From assembly GCA_002337005.1 (NCBI GenBank), contig DDFD01000024.1, forward strand, positions 1 through 64,000: 64,000 nucleotides of DNA, in the 5' to 3' direction. The position numbers were made by a program, and so were the translations under genes. Origin of the DNA: Flavobacteriales bacterium UBA1937 (GTDB lineage: Bacteria; Bacteroidota; Bacteroidia; Flavobacteriales; Weeksellaceae). Positions 49,272 to 59,003 of this stretch are shown here, piece by piece; positions within the stretch are counted from its first letter, which is position 1; every line of letters begins with the position of its first letter. The notes beneath the pieces were generated by a model that saw only the letters and a list, made by a program, of their open reading frames with translations, was not told the DNA's origin and ran no database searches.

Positions 49272-51179
49272 ATGCAGTCAGCTTATCAACTTTCTACAAT
49301 CTATCAAATTTTGGAAGAAAAAAATATCACAGACCTCCATTTTAAATCGAGATTAGAATACTATTTCCCGAAGATTTCGGATTTGTTTGAAAAGTTATAT
49401 CTCCATCATCTTAAAAAAGAAGAAGCGCTAAAGAAATTACTAGAAATTCTCCTCGAAAATTTTGACAAAAGAGATCTTTCTCTTAAAAAATTAGATTTAG
49501 AAAGAGTACAAAACCCTAATTGGTTTTCTTCCGAAAAAATAGTAGGAATGATGCTCTATACTGATAGATTTAATGAAAATTTCAAAGGAATACAAAATAA
49601 AATTCCATACTTTAAAAATTTAGGAATTAACACTCTTCATTTGATGCCTTTTTTAGAAGTTCCAGAACCAGAAAATGATGGAGGATACGCCGTGAAAAAT
49701 TACCGAGAAACCAACCCTAAACTCGGTACCATGCAAGACTTTGAAAACTTAGCCAAAGAATTGCATCTTAATGAGATGAATGTGGTAATGGATTTTGTGT
49801 TAAATCATTGTGCAGACTCTCACGAATGGGCTATAAAAGCAAAAAATGGAGAGGAAAAATACAAAGATTATTTTTATTTTTTCAAAGACAGAACCTTGCC
49901 CGATGAATACGAAAAGACAATGCTAGAAATTTTTCCGGATACTGCGCCAGGAAATTTCACTTGGCTAGAAGAACAAAAAGAATGGGTAATGACGCTCTTC
50001 CACAATTATCAATGGGACTTGAATTACAAAAATCCTAATGTTTTGGTAGAGATGATAGATACACTACTTTTTTTAGCAAATAAAGGTGTAGATGTTTTCA
50101 GACTAGATGCAGTAGCATATATGTGGAAAAATATTGGCAGATTTAATCAAAATCTTCCTGAAGTACATTTTTTACTTCAAATTTTTAAAATGTCTGGACA
50201 AATCGTTGCTCCAGGAATTGCTTACATTGCAGAAGCAATTGTAGCCCCGAATGAAATCATCAAATATTTCGGAGAAGGAGACGCTGCAGGAAACGAATGT
50301 GATGTTGCTTACAATGCTACATTTATGGCACTCAGTTGGGAAGCTATAGCTTCACAAAACACAGATTTATTAAGAAAATCTATGAATGTGGTTCCCAAAA
50401 AGCCCACAAATACCACTTGGATCAACTATGCACGTTGCCACGATGATATTGGTCTAGGGTTTGAAGATTATTTAATTCATGAATTAGGAAAAAATCCTCT
50501 GCAACATCGTTTGTATATGCTAAAGTATTATTGCGATGGACAAGAGAACTTTGGAAAAGGTTTTCGTTTTATGCAAGAACCAAATGGTAATGCTAGGTTG
50601 AGTGGTTCTATGGCAAGTTTATGCGGTTTAGAAAAAGCGATAGAGCTTAATGATGAATACCAAATTGATTTGGCCATTAAAAAAATTAATTTACAACACG
50701 CTATTATACTTTCCCTAGGAGGCATCCCCATGATTTATAGTGGAGATGAGATTGCTACTTTCAATTACTATGATTATTTGAATGAGGAAGATAAAAAACA
50801 TGACAACAGGTGGTTACATCGCCCAATGATGAATTGGGAAATTGCCCAAAATTTAGACAATCATCCTATCCAGAAAACAGTTTTCAATTCACTCAAAAAA
50901 ATGATTGAAGTGAGAAAAAACACCCCTGCTTTTGAAGACCGTAATGATTTAGAATGGATAGACAGTGGTAATAGCCATCTTTTGGTGTATAAAAAAACAG
51001 ATAAAACAGGCAAAAATATATGGATAATAGCCAATTTCTCTCCTTACGAAACCGTTTTTGCAAGTTGGTTTATTGGCATTAATAAAAATGTAAGAAACTT
51101 ATTAACAGACGAAACATTTACCATTCAGTACCAAAATTTCATAGGTAGTTATACGGTTCTTTGGTTAGAAATAGAATAA
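49272..51179 (+). CDS. Amylosucrase-like GH13 enzyme, 635 aa
   Basis: The protein has no signal, so it acts in the cytoplasm. It has the helical N-terminal domain (about 1-80) typical of GH13 subfamily 4, then a barrel with MMLYTDRFNENFKGI, MDFVLNHCADSHEW, nucleophile D279 in DVFRLDAVAYMW, acid E321 in YIAEAIVAP, and H390-D391 in ARCHDDIGLGF. These spacings agree with the amylosucrase of Neisseria polysaccharea (D286, E328, D393, from memory). It would split sucrose, either hydrolysing it or transferring glucose to a glucan, and deliver fructose to the adjacent kinase. It ends the locus at a strong terminator. Confidence 0.88.
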   Translation: MQSAYQLSTIYQILEEKNITDLHFKSRLEYYFPKISDLFEKLYLHHLKKEEALKKLLEILLENFDKRDLSLKKLDLERVQNPNWFSSEKIVGMMLYTDRFNENFKGIQNKIPYFKNLGINTLHLMPFLEVPEPENDGGYAVKNYRETNPKLGTMQDFENLAKELHLNEMNVVMDFVLNHCADSHEWAIKAKNGEEKYKDYFYFFKDRTLPDEYEKTMLEIFPDTAPGNFTWLEEQKEWVMTLFHNYQWDLNYKNPNVLVEMIDTLLFLANKGVDVFRLDAVAYMWKNIGRFNQNLPEVHFLLQIFKMSGQIVAPGIAYIAEAIVAPNEIIKYFGEGDAAGNECDVAYNATFMALSWEAIASQNTDLLRKSMNVVPKKPTNTTWINYARCHDDIGLGFEDYLIHELGKNPLQHRLYMLKYYCDGQENFGKGFRFMQEPNGNARLSGSMASLCGLEKAIELNDEYQIDLAIKKINLQHAIILSLGGIPMIYSGDEIATFNYYDYLNEEDKKHDNRWLHRPMMNWEIAQNLDNHPIQKTVFNSLKKMIEVRKNTPAFEDRNDLEWIDSGNSHLLVYKKTDKTGKNIWIIANFSPYETVFASWFIGINKNVRNLLTDETFTIQYQNFIGSYTVLWLEIE

Positions 51180-51194
51180 TTGATAAATATGAAT

Positions 51195-51236
51195 AAAAAA
51201 AGGCTGTCTCAAAAGTATTGAAGACAGCCTTTTTTA
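51195..51236. terminator. Bidirectional terminator between convergent genes
   Basis: AAGGCTGTCT (51200-51209) pairs with AGACAGCCTT (51222-51231), with A-runs on one side and T-runs on the other. It separates the amylosucrase-like gene from the convergent cytochrome c biogenesis gene. Confidence 0.85.
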
Positions 51237-54200
51237 TTATTTTTTAGTCAAAGCTTTATATTTTATATATGAACCTACAGATAGTAAAATCATAAAACTT
51301 ACACTTATATACACCCAAGCTGGTACAGGTACAGGATCTCCTGCTGCATAAGAATGCAGACCAGAAAGGTAGTAGTTTACACCAAAATAGGTCATCACCA
51401 TACTGCAAAATGAAAACATTGCAGCTACATGGAAAGCCCATCTTCCGCGTAAACCTGGTACCAATCTCATATGCAGAACAAAAGCATAGATAATGGTAGA
51501 AATAAAAGCCCAAGTTTCTTTTGGATCCCAGCTCCAGTATCTTCCCCAAGATTCATTAGCCCAAACTCCGCCCAAGAAAACACCTACTACCAATGCAAAA
51601 AGACCTATTGTAAGAGACATTTCAGAAACAATGGTCAATTCCTTTAAAGAAACACTATTATGATCTTCGTATGATTTTTTATCTGCAATAATATAGAATA
51701 ACAAACAAATTACAGCAATAATCATAGATAAAGCAAAGAATCCATAACTACTCACAATAATAGCTACGTGAACAATCAACCAATATGATTTAAGCACTGG
51801 AACAAGCGGCGTAATTTGAGGGTCTAGCTGAGAAGTTCCGTGAGCAAATCCCATCATAATAACAGCAACCATAAATCCTGCTGCAGGAATTAAAGCATTG
51901 GAGTTTCTATACAACATCAATCCCGCAGAAATTCCGACCCAAGAAATAAATACAATCGCTTCGTAACCATTACTCCAAGGTGCATGACCAGAGATATACC
52001 ATCTTCCTATTAATCCTAAAAAATGTAAAACGTAGCCTACAACTCCTATATAAATAATGATTTTTATGATTTTATGAAGAATTTTATTAGGTTTAAATAA
52101 TTCTATAAAACCTAAAACAATTAACAAACCTCCAATTAATGTATAGAAAATCAATAAATAGAAATTAAGGTTTAATGTATTCAGTAAAACTTCTATATTT
52201 ATTTTTGATTCGTCTGGAATAACGGTTTTACCCCAAGTTTTTTGGTATTGTTGTACTTTGGCTAGCTCCGCATCTGCTTTTGTCCAATTGTTATTTTTAG
52301 AAGCATCTATTACACTTAAGAAATAAGGTGCAATTACATTTTGAGCTTGTGCATCTGCTTTTTGCTCTTGGTCTAGCCAAGAATTCCACGTATGATTAGG
52401 GTCATTCTGAATAGGAATAATTCTGAAATACTGCCCAGAAAGAATTCCGTAGAAAATCTGTACTCTTTCATTGATGGCAATTACTTCTAAATCATATTTA
52501 CTTTGTTCTGCTGGTTTTTTTCTAAAAGCGGTATTGAAATCATCTTCCAAGATAAAACGCGGCATCCCTTGTCCGTCAGAAACAAAAAGATTCATCATAG
52601 AGGTATAACCATCTTCATTTGCTTTGGCTTTCTTTAATAATTCTTCTCCTCCGCTAGAACCAATTTTTATGATTGGGTCATTCATCCAAGCCATAGGATT
52701 TAGATTAATAGACAAAAACCATTGGTTAGCATCTAGGTCTCCCCATTTTTCTTTTTTTGCCATTTTTCTTAAAACATCTAGCGCTTGGCTATTCATTGGC
52801 TCTATTCTTCCATCAAAACCTTGAACCAAAAGATACCCAAATTTATCTGCATGTTCTTTGCTTATTCCTAGATGTGCTGCCGGTTGCGCTGATACTTGTG
52901 TAGCCGTAGCATTTGGAGCTGCTGCATCGTGTTTTTGGTTATGTTCTTGAGCATTAAATCCTAAAAAAGAGAGTAACAATAATAAAATGGTTACTTTTTT
53001 GGTAGCAATGTCTCTAAGAGATTGGTTGAGTTTCCAGAAATGAGTTCCTCGCCAAAACAAGGTAACAAATAATCCTAAAAACAATAAAGTATAACCAATA
53101 TAAGTAATGAGAGTTCCCCAAAAATCGTGATTTACAGAAAGTACCGTTCCTTGTCTATCTGGATCAAAACTTGCTTGGAAAAATCTGTAACCTTTATGAT
53201 TAAGCACGTGATTCATAAATATTTTATACGGCGTTTGTTTGCCTTCATCTATAATTTGAATATGAGATTCATAGGCTGAAGGAGAATTACTACCAGGATA
53301 AGTCTCCATCACAAAATCATCTAATTTAAGCGCAAATGGAGTTTGATATACTTTCGGCCCGAAACCTAGAATGATATTAAGACCGTCTAAGGTTACTTGT
53401 TTATATACATTAGGATTTCCTTTTTCTACAGAAAGTTCTACATTTTGGGTAGTTTTTGGCCCTTTCAGCTCTACCAAAAGCATGTCTGGTACATTTTGGT
53501 CTTTCTTTTTGTCACCAGAATAAGAAACAATTTTTCCTTTTTTCAACATTTCAGGAACTACAATTTTTAAATCTTTGATGGTGTAGAGACTTCTATATAC
53601 CAATGGTTGATATTCATTCTTTTTAGTAACACCAGTAGCCTGAGTTGCCATCGTCATATAATTGGCTTCTTCAGGAGTTTTAATAAGTATATTTCCGTTT
53701 TCGTTTTTAAATTCTACTGCACCATCTATAGGTCTATCAAAAGAAATTAAAAAACCGTTGATATTTTTTACATCTCCCGAAGCTAAAAAAATATCTTCTC
53801 TACCAGAATCATTAGTAGAAACCAAGTGCAAATAATCTTTGCCAGAATTATCTGTCTGCAAACTGTCTTTTTTTCTTTGGACGTAATCTAACTGCTTCAC
53901 CTGTACCAATTGTCCGTGGAAATCATATTTTGCCTCAAATCTATGATTCATTATTTTAGCAATCAAAGGTTTTTGAGAAGACATCATATACGGAATTTCT
54001 TTGTAGCTCAATCTATCTCCGCCGTTTTCTATTTGGATTTTAAAGAAATTTTTATCAGTAACTACTTCATTAGAAGTTTGTCCTTCTCTTATATGCATTT
54101 GCCCTTCGTAGCTTATATATCTGGTAATAGCACCTCCTATAAAAATTAACACAAATGCCAAGTGAAATACCAAAAGTGGCCACTTTTCTCGCTTCCAAAG

Positions 54201-54407
54201 TCTATATCTGCCAATATTCCCAATAAAATTAACAATCAAAAGAAACATTACCACTTCGAACCAAAGCGCTTCGTAAATTAGAGCTTTAGCGGTAGGTGTT
54301 CCGTAGTCGTTTTCTACAAATGTGGCATAGGCCATCGCAAAAGCATACACCAATAGCAGAACTGCCATTGTTCTGGTAGATACTAAGAAATTAAGTAATT
54401 TGTTCAT
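51237..54407 (-). CDS. ResB-CcsA fusion, cytochrome c biogenesis protein, 1056 aa
   Basis: This inner-membrane protein carries heme to the periplasm and attaches it to apocytochromes c (System II). Residues 1 to about 470 are the ResB part: membrane helices at about 10, 50, 80 and 435, and a large periplasmic loop. A middle periplasmic section (about 490-760) follows. The C-terminal 300 residues are CcsA, with eight helices and the heme-handling WGRYWSWDPKETWAF motif near 970, plus conserved histidines in membrane helices. Fused versions are standard in Bacteroidota. It stands alone, with a -7-like box 60 bp upstream. Confidence 0.93.
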   Translation of the reverse strand: MNKLLNFLVSTRTMAVLLLVYAFAMAYATFVENDYGTPTAKALIYEALWFEVVMFLLIVNFIGNIGRYRLWKREKWPLLVFHLAFVLIFIGGAITRYISYEGQMHIREGQTSNEVVTDKNFFKIQIENGGDRLSYKEIPYMMSSQKPLIAKIMNHRFEAKYDFHGQLVQVKQLDYVQRKKDSLQTDNSGKDYLHLVSTNDSGREDIFLASGDVKNINGFLISFDRPIDGAVEFKNENGNILIKTPEEANYMTMATQATGVTKKNEYQPLVYRSLYTIKDLKIVVPEMLKKGKIVSYSGDKKKDQNVPDMLLVELKGPKTTQNVELSVEKGNPNVYKQVTLDGLNIILGFGPKVYQTPFALKLDDFVMETYPGSNSPSAYESHIQIIDEGKQTPYKIFMNHVLNHKGYRFFQASFDPDRQGTVLSVNHDFWGTLITYIGYTLLFLGLFVTLFWRGTHFWKLNQSLRDIATKKVTILLLLLSFLGFNAQEHNQKHDAAAPNATATQVSAQPAAHLGISKEHADKFGYLLVQGFDGRIEPMNSQALDVLRKMAKKEKWGDLDANQWFLSINLNPMAWMNDPIIKIGSSGGEELLKKAKANEDGYTSMMNLFVSDGQGMPRFILEDDFNTAFRKKPAEQSKYDLEVIAINERVQIFYGILSGQYFRIIPIQNDPNHTWNSWLDQEQKADAQAQNVIAPYFLSVIDASKNNNWTKADAELAKVQQYQKTWGKTVIPDESKINIEVLLNTLNLNFYLLIFYTLIGGLLIVLGFIELFKPNKILHKIIKIIIYIGVVGYVLHFLGLIGRWYISGHAPWSNGYEAIVFISWVGISAGLMLYRNSNALIPAAGFMVAVIMMGFAHGTSQLDPQITPLVPVLKSYWLIVHVAIIVSSYGFFALSMIIAVICLLFYIIADKKSYEDHNSVSLKELTIVSEMSLTIGLFALVVGVFLGGVWANESWGRYWSWDPKETWAFISTIIYAFVLHMRLVPGLRGRWAFHVAAMFSFCSMVMTYFGVNYYLSGLHSYAAGDPVPVPAWVYISVSFMILLSVGSYIKYKALTKK

Positions 54408-54466
54408 AGATATTTTATAGATTTTGAAGCCAATACTTCTTTATTTTAACATAAAATTTTGATTTG

Positions 54467-54474
54467 CAAAAATA
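54467..54474 (-). promoter_or_regulatory. -7 box of the ResB-CcsA gene (TATTTTTG on the minus strand)
   Basis: CAAAAATA on the plus strand is the complement of TATTTTTG and lies 60 bp before the start. No matching -33 TTG was found. Confidence 0.45.
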
Positions 54475-54690
54475 AGTTCTAGAAATTAAATCTCATCATA
54501 ATTTTCGTTAATTTTATCTATTGAATTTATTCTTACAATGTTTAAAAATTAAAACTTAAAGCGACTTCCTTCGCCACAAACTTAACCAAAGAGAAACACC
54601 ATTAAAATTTAATCAAAATTACTCTTTTGAAGATTTTAGAAGTTTATTTAACCTAAATTATGCATTAGCCTTTATGCGCTGTATTTTATT

Positions 54691-54740
54691 GATAGGACTT
54701 TCGTCCTATCCTTTATCAAATCGTCCCTTCGGGACTTTTT
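54691..54740. repeat. Two adjacent short hairpins, REP-like
   Basis: GATAGGAC-TTTC-GTCCTATC (54691-54710) is followed by GTCCC-TTC-GGGAC (54723-54735) with a T-run. Both share a GGGAC/GTCC theme. No gene ends nearby to need a terminator, so a dispersed repeat is plausible. Confidence 0.4.
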
Positions 54741-55091
54741 CTTTCTATTGCGTAATTTGGGTTTAATGAAATTAAAGACATCTATCTCGCTAACAAAACC
54801 GTTTTTTTGACTTTCTAAATCTGTCGAAATAGTAGAATTCGCAAAAAATATCAGATATTTTGAGAAAAAAATGTTTTGAAATTGAATAAACTAGAATATA
54901 CAAAATTTTAAATTCTAAAATTTAAATAGGGTCTAAATTACCTCTTAATGTTTTGTTTTCATTTTTAAAAATTGTTATTTTGTTATTTGATTAAAATGAG
55001 ACAATACAAAAGTCATAAAATACAACTACTCAAAAAAAAGAAATCATAATAAAAAGAAAATCTAAGTTTAATCAATCAAAAAAAGTTTGAT

Positions 55092-56051
55092 ATGAAATGG
55101 GGAATTATAGGTCTAGGCTCTATAGCGCATAAGTTTGCAAGCGAATTATTATTAGAAAAAGAAGAGGTATATGCTGTAGCCTCTAGAAATTTAGATAAAG
55201 CAAAAGAATTTGCCGCACAATACCAATGTAGCCATTATTATGGCTCTTATGATGAAATCTTAGAAGACGAAAATATAGACATTATTTATGTAGCTACACC
55301 ACATAATTCGCATGCTGAAATTACGCTAAAAGCCTTAGAAAAAAATAAAAATGTACTCTGCGAAAAACCATTTGGATTAGATTATGATGAGGTCTTAAAA
55401 ATGATAGAACTTGCCAAAAAGAAGAAAAAATTCTTAATGGAAGCTTTTTGGACGAGATTTAATCCTACTTTTTTAGAAGTTTATAAAAAAATACAAAACG
55501 GAGACATAGGAGAAGTAAAATACATTCACGCAGACTTTGCCTTTCCTGCAAATATGAAAGAGAAAAACAGACTATCAGACCGTTCACTAGGTGGTGGTTC
55601 TCTTATGGACATTGGCATCTATCCCCTATTTTTAAGTTACGCAATTTTAGGATTACCCGCAGAAATTATTGCTTCTTCTCATTTCAGTGAGACAGATGTA
55701 GATATCCAAACTTCTATTATACTCAATTATAAAAACGCACAATCTATACTACACTCTGGATTAGGCTATCATTCTAATATGGAAGCTACCATTTGTGGTA
55801 CAGAAGGCAGGATCATTATTCACTCAATTTGGCATATGGCAAATTCTTACACCATCATTGGTAATAATGAAGAAAAGAAAAAATACAATCCGATAAAAAG
55901 AGGAATAGGTTACACACACGAAATCCAAGAATGTGTAAAGTGCCTACAAGAAAACAAAACAGAGAGCGAATTATGGACACATCAAAATAGCCTAGACCTC
56001 ATCAAGCTATTAGATGACACCAGAGGTAAAATAGGTCTTCAATTCAAGTAA
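55092..56051 (+). CDS. Gfo/Idh/MocA-family oxidoreductase, 319 aa
   Basis: An NAD(P)-dependent dehydrogenase with an N-terminal Rossmann fold (WGIIGLGSIAHKFASEL, residues 2-18). The conserved NVLCEKPFGLDYDEV block (about 91-105) holds the EKP signature that carries the catalytic lysine. The C-terminal alpha/beta domain includes GGGSLMDIGIYPL with the D and IGIY residues of the active site. Substrates in this family are sugars, inositols or trans-dihydrodiols. The sequence resembles the trans-1,2-dihydrobenzene-1,2-diol dehydrogenase-like branch. No operon partner is visible. Confidence 0.9.
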   Translation: MKWGIIGLGSIAHKFASELLLEKEEVYAVASRNLDKAKEFAAQYQCSHYYGSYDEILEDENIDIIYVATPHNSHAEITLKALEKNKNVLCEKPFGLDYDEVLKMIELAKKKKKFLMEAFWTRFNPTFLEVYKKIQNGDIGEVKYIHADFAFPANMKEKNRLSDRSLGGGSLMDIGIYPLFLSYAILGLPAEIIASSHFSETDVDIQTSIILNYKNAQSILHSGLGYHSNMEATICGTEGRIIIHSIWHMANSYTIIGNNEEKKKYNPIKRGIGYTHEIQECVKCLQENKTESELWTHQNSLDLIKLLDDTRGKIGLQFK

Positions 56052-56202
56052 ATTCAATTATTTAGAGAGTTTAGAAACATTAATATTTCTGAAAAAATTT
56101 CATTCTAAAACTAAAGTATGTTTTAGAAAACCTAATCTATTAACATAATTAAAAAACCTTTTTAAAATTGGTTTTTCACTTTTACTTTTTCATTTAAAAT
56201 AT

Positions 56203-56210
56203 TACCTTTG
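56203..56210 (+). promoter_or_regulatory. -7 box of ftsK (TACCTTTG)
   Basis: TACCTTTG fits TAnnTTTG and predicts a transcript start close to 56217. This rules out the TTG at 56208 as start and supports ATG 56226 with a very short leader. Confidence 0.5.
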
Positions 56211-56225
56211 CGTGTTTACACGATT

Positions 56226-58661
56226 ATGGCACAAATAGCATCTAACAATAGACAAGAGGTAGAAAAAAGCAAAACGCTTTCTAAACCCAGAATTTTTTTC
56301 GGGCTTTTATTTATATTTTTATCAGTATTGCTCACCGTTTCATTTGCATCATATTTAATGAACTGGAAGGCCAATCAGAGCCAAGCTGGTGCAATGCTAG
56401 ATAGAGAAATAAAATCTTCTAATCTTTTTGGAAAGTTAGGAGATTGGCTAGGCAATATTTTCATTTTTGATAGTATTGGGATTGCCGCTTTTATTGTAGG
56501 TTTCCTGTTTTTGGTCTTTGGATTTCAAATTCTAAAAAAACCATATTTCAAAATCTGGAAAACTGTTTCGCATTCTCTTTTCTTTATCTGTTGGCTGCCT
56601 ATTTTTATGGGTGCAATTACCAAAGGAGACGGAACTTTAAGCGGTGTTTTTGGTAATGAAATACAAGATTACTTAGCTTCTATCATCGGAAATTTCGGAC
56701 TTTGGGTAACTCTAATTTCTGCCATTGCATTGTATTTTATCCTTGAATTTAATTTAAGACCTAGCTCTATACAAGAAAAATACGATGCCATCAAAGACAA
56801 ATTTTCTACTACAGATTATGATGCAGATGAAGATTTCGAAGCAGACAAAGAATTGAAAGAAGAAACACCATTTGAAAATTTAAAAGTAACCTCTGCTGTT
56901 GAAACACCCAAAACAGAGACTTTTGAAACCATCAAAACCCCTAATCAAACAGGTTTTGAAACTCCAAAACCTGTAGTTGCTACACCAGTAAGTATTCCTC
57001 TAGAAAAAGATTTAGAACCCGTTGGTTTTAACTTTCAGAAAGAGGAAATTGCTACAAAATCAGCCGAAGAAATCGCTTTCAGTATAGAAGAACAAAAAGA
57101 AGAATTAGACGATTTTGATAAAAAAGCAAAAGATTTAGTTGATAAACACGGAGTTTATGACCACAAACTAGATTTGGCAAACTTTCAAATGCCACCAATT
57201 GAACTTTTAAGAGAATATGGCAACGAAGAAATCGCTATTAACAAAGACGAACTTGAGGATAATAAAAATAAAATTGTAGGCTTGCTCAAAAATTTCAATG
57301 TAGGAATTGCAGAAATTAAAGCAACAATTGGTCCAACTGTCACACTCTACGAAATTGTTCCAGAAGCGGGAATTAGAGTGGCTGCCATCAAAAAATTACA
57401 AGATGACATTGCTTTAAATCTTTCAGCTCTAGGAATTAGAATTATCGCACCAATGCCTGGTAAAGGAACAATTGGCATCGAAGTTCCTCGTAAAAATCCT
57501 TCGATGGTTTCTATGCGAAGCGTAATTGCTTCGCCGAAATTTCAAAATTCCGATATGGATTTGCCTGTAGTTTTCGGGAAAACCATTTCTAATGAAGTTT
57601 TTGTGGCAGATTTAGCCAAAATGCCACACTTATTAATGGCAGGTGCAACTGGACAAGGAAAATCTGTGGGAATTAACGCTATTTTAACTTCCCTACTTTA
57701 TAAAAAACATCCATCAGAATTAAAATTTGTGATGGTAGATCCTAAAAAAGTAGAACTATCACTATATTCTAAAATTGAAAGACATTACTTGGCAAAACTT
57801 CCTGATGGCGAAGATGCCATTATTACTGATACTCATAAAGTTATCAACACGCTGAATTCTCTTTGTATTGAGATGGATACTCGTTACGATTTGTTGAAAA
57901 ATGCTTTTTGTAAAAACCTGAAAGAATACAACAAAAAATTCACAGAACGTAAATTGAATCCAGAAAACGGACATCGTTATATGCCTTATATTGTGCTGGT
58001 TGTAGATGAATTTGCTGACCTGATTATGACCGCAGGAAAAGAAGTAGAACTCCCAATTGCGAGATTGGCACAATTGGCAAGAGCTGTTGGTATTCACTTA
58101 ATTGTAGCCACACAAAGACCTTCTGTAAACGTAATTACAGGGATGATTAAAGCGAATTTCCCTGCAAGAGCCGCATTTAGAGTAATTTCTAGTGTAGATT
58201 CTAGAACAATTTTAGATTCTCCGGGAGCTGATCAATTAATTGGTAAAGGGGATATGTTGTATTTCAACGGAAACGAAATTTTGAGATTGCAATGTGCTTT
58301 TGTTGACACACCAGAAGTAGAGAAAATTGCAGAATTTATTGGGGAACAAAAAGGTTATGCTACTGCATTTATGTTGCCAGAATATTCTGGTGAAGACGCA
58401 ACATCTACAGTTGCTGCTTTTGATCCGAATGAAAAAGACCAACTTTTCGAAGAAGCTGCCAGAATTATTGTTTCTACTCAACAAGGTTCTACATCAATGC
58501 TTCAAAGACAATTAAAATTGGGGTACAACAGAGCTGGAAGAATTATGGATCAATTAGAAGCCGCAGGAATTGTAGGTGGTTTCAATGGTGCAAAAGCCAG
58601 AGAAGTACAGATTTCTGATCTCAATGCTTTGGAAAGTTTCTTGGAGGAATTGAGGAAGTAG
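56226..58661 (+). CDS. ftsK: FtsK/SpoIIIE-type DNA translocase, 811 aa
   Basis: This membrane-anchored motor clears chromosome DNA from the division septum and helps dimer resolution. Four membrane helices lie in about 30-190, then an acidic, Pro/Thr-rich linker (about 200-330). The motor follows with Walker A GATGQGKSVGINA, Walker B YIVLVVDEFADLIM, and the ARAVGIHLIVATQRP motif. The C-terminal gamma winged helix (about 745-805, QQGSTSMLQRQLKLGYNRAG) reads KOPS-like sites. The linker is short compared with E. coli but normal for the phylum. It heads the ftsK-lolA-permease group. Confidence 0.95.
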   Translation: MAQIASNNRQEVEKSKTLSKPRIFFGLLFIFLSVLLTVSFASYLMNWKANQSQAGAMLDREIKSSNLFGKLGDWLGNIFIFDSIGIAAFIVGFLFLVFGFQILKKPYFKIWKTVSHSLFFICWLPIFMGAITKGDGTLSGVFGNEIQDYLASIIGNFGLWVTLISAIALYFILEFNLRPSSIQEKYDAIKDKFSTTDYDADEDFEADKELKEETPFENLKVTSAVETPKTETFETIKTPNQTGFETPKPVVATPVSIPLEKDLEPVGFNFQKEEIATKSAEEIAFSIEEQKEELDDFDKKAKDLVDKHGVYDHKLDLANFQMPPIELLREYGNEEIAINKDELEDNKNKIVGLLKNFNVGIAEIKATIGPTVTLYEIVPEAGIRVAAIKKLQDDIALNLSALGIRIIAPMPGKGTIGIEVPRKNPSMVSMRSVIASPKFQNSDMDLPVVFGKTISNEVFVADLAKMPHLLMAGATGQGKSVGINAILTSLLYKKHPSELKFVMVDPKKVELSLYSKIERHYLAKLPDGEDAIITDTHKVINTLNSLCIEMDTRYDLLKNAFCKNLKEYNKKFTERKLNPENGHRYMPYIVLVVDEFADLIMTAGKEVELPIARLAQLARAVGIHLIVATQRPSVNVITGMIKANFPARAAFRVISSVDSRTILDSPGADQLIGKGDMLYFNGNEILRLQCAFVDTPEVEKIAEFIGEQKGYATAFMLPEYSGEDATSTVAAFDPNEKDQLFEEAARIIVSTQQGSTSMLQRQLKLGYNRAGRIMDQLEAAGIVGGFNGAKAREVQISDLNALESFLEELRK

Positions 58662-58711
58662 ATTTGATGGAAGACGGAAGATGGAAATTTGAAAAAATTT
58701 GTTAGATAATT

Positions 58712-58741
58712 TTGTTTATACGTGATAAATTTTTATTTTTG
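58712..58741 (+). promoter_or_regulatory. Promoter of the VapBC-type pair
   Basis: TTG (58712-58714), 19 bases, then TATTTTTG (58734-58741) match the Bacteroidota consensus exactly, 20 bp before the antitoxin start. TTTATACGT (58715 onward) and TACGTAAAT (58742 onward) flank the -7 box and could be half-sites for the antitoxin. Confidence 0.75.
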
Positions 58742-58760
58742 TACGTAAATAATTTCAAAA

Positions 58761-59003
58761 ATGAATACCAAACTCACCTTAAATCTTAATAAAACCATTA
58801 TAGAAAGTGCTAAAGATTATGCGAAAAACCATAAAATGAGCCTTTCTAAATTGATTGAAAATTACCTAAACTCTATTACCAAAAAAGAGAATTCTATTGA
58901 TGATGTAAGCCCTCTTGTAGAAAGTTTAACTGGTGTAATACCTTATGAAAATACAAATTACAAAAAAGAGTATCAAGATTTTCTCAACAAAAAATATTCT
59001 TAA
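58761..59003 (+). CDS. Antitoxin of a VapBC-type pair (DUF6364-like), 80 aa
   Basis: The N-terminal half is a ribbon-helix-helix DNA-binding unit: the strand KLTLNLNKTIIESAKDYA is followed by the helix MSLSKLIENYLNS. The C-terminal tail (about 45-80) is acidic and should wrap the toxin. This matches DUF6364-type antitoxins. The stop codon overlaps the toxin start by one base. The protein is expected to neutralise the PIN toxin and repress its own promoter just upstream. Confidence 0.85.
   Translation: MNTKLTLNLNKTIIESAKDYAKNHKMSLSKLIENYLNSITKKENSIDDVSPLVESLTGVIPYENTNYKKEYQDFLNKKYS

Larger units (their letters stand above)
54408..55091. other. 684-bp gap with paired hairpins
   Basis: No gene is supported. 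A -7-like box for the leftward gene lies at the left, and two hairpins lie at 54691-54740. The remainder is AT-rich without repeats that I can see. A weak start region for the rightward oxidoreductase should lie at the right end. Confidence 0.5.
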
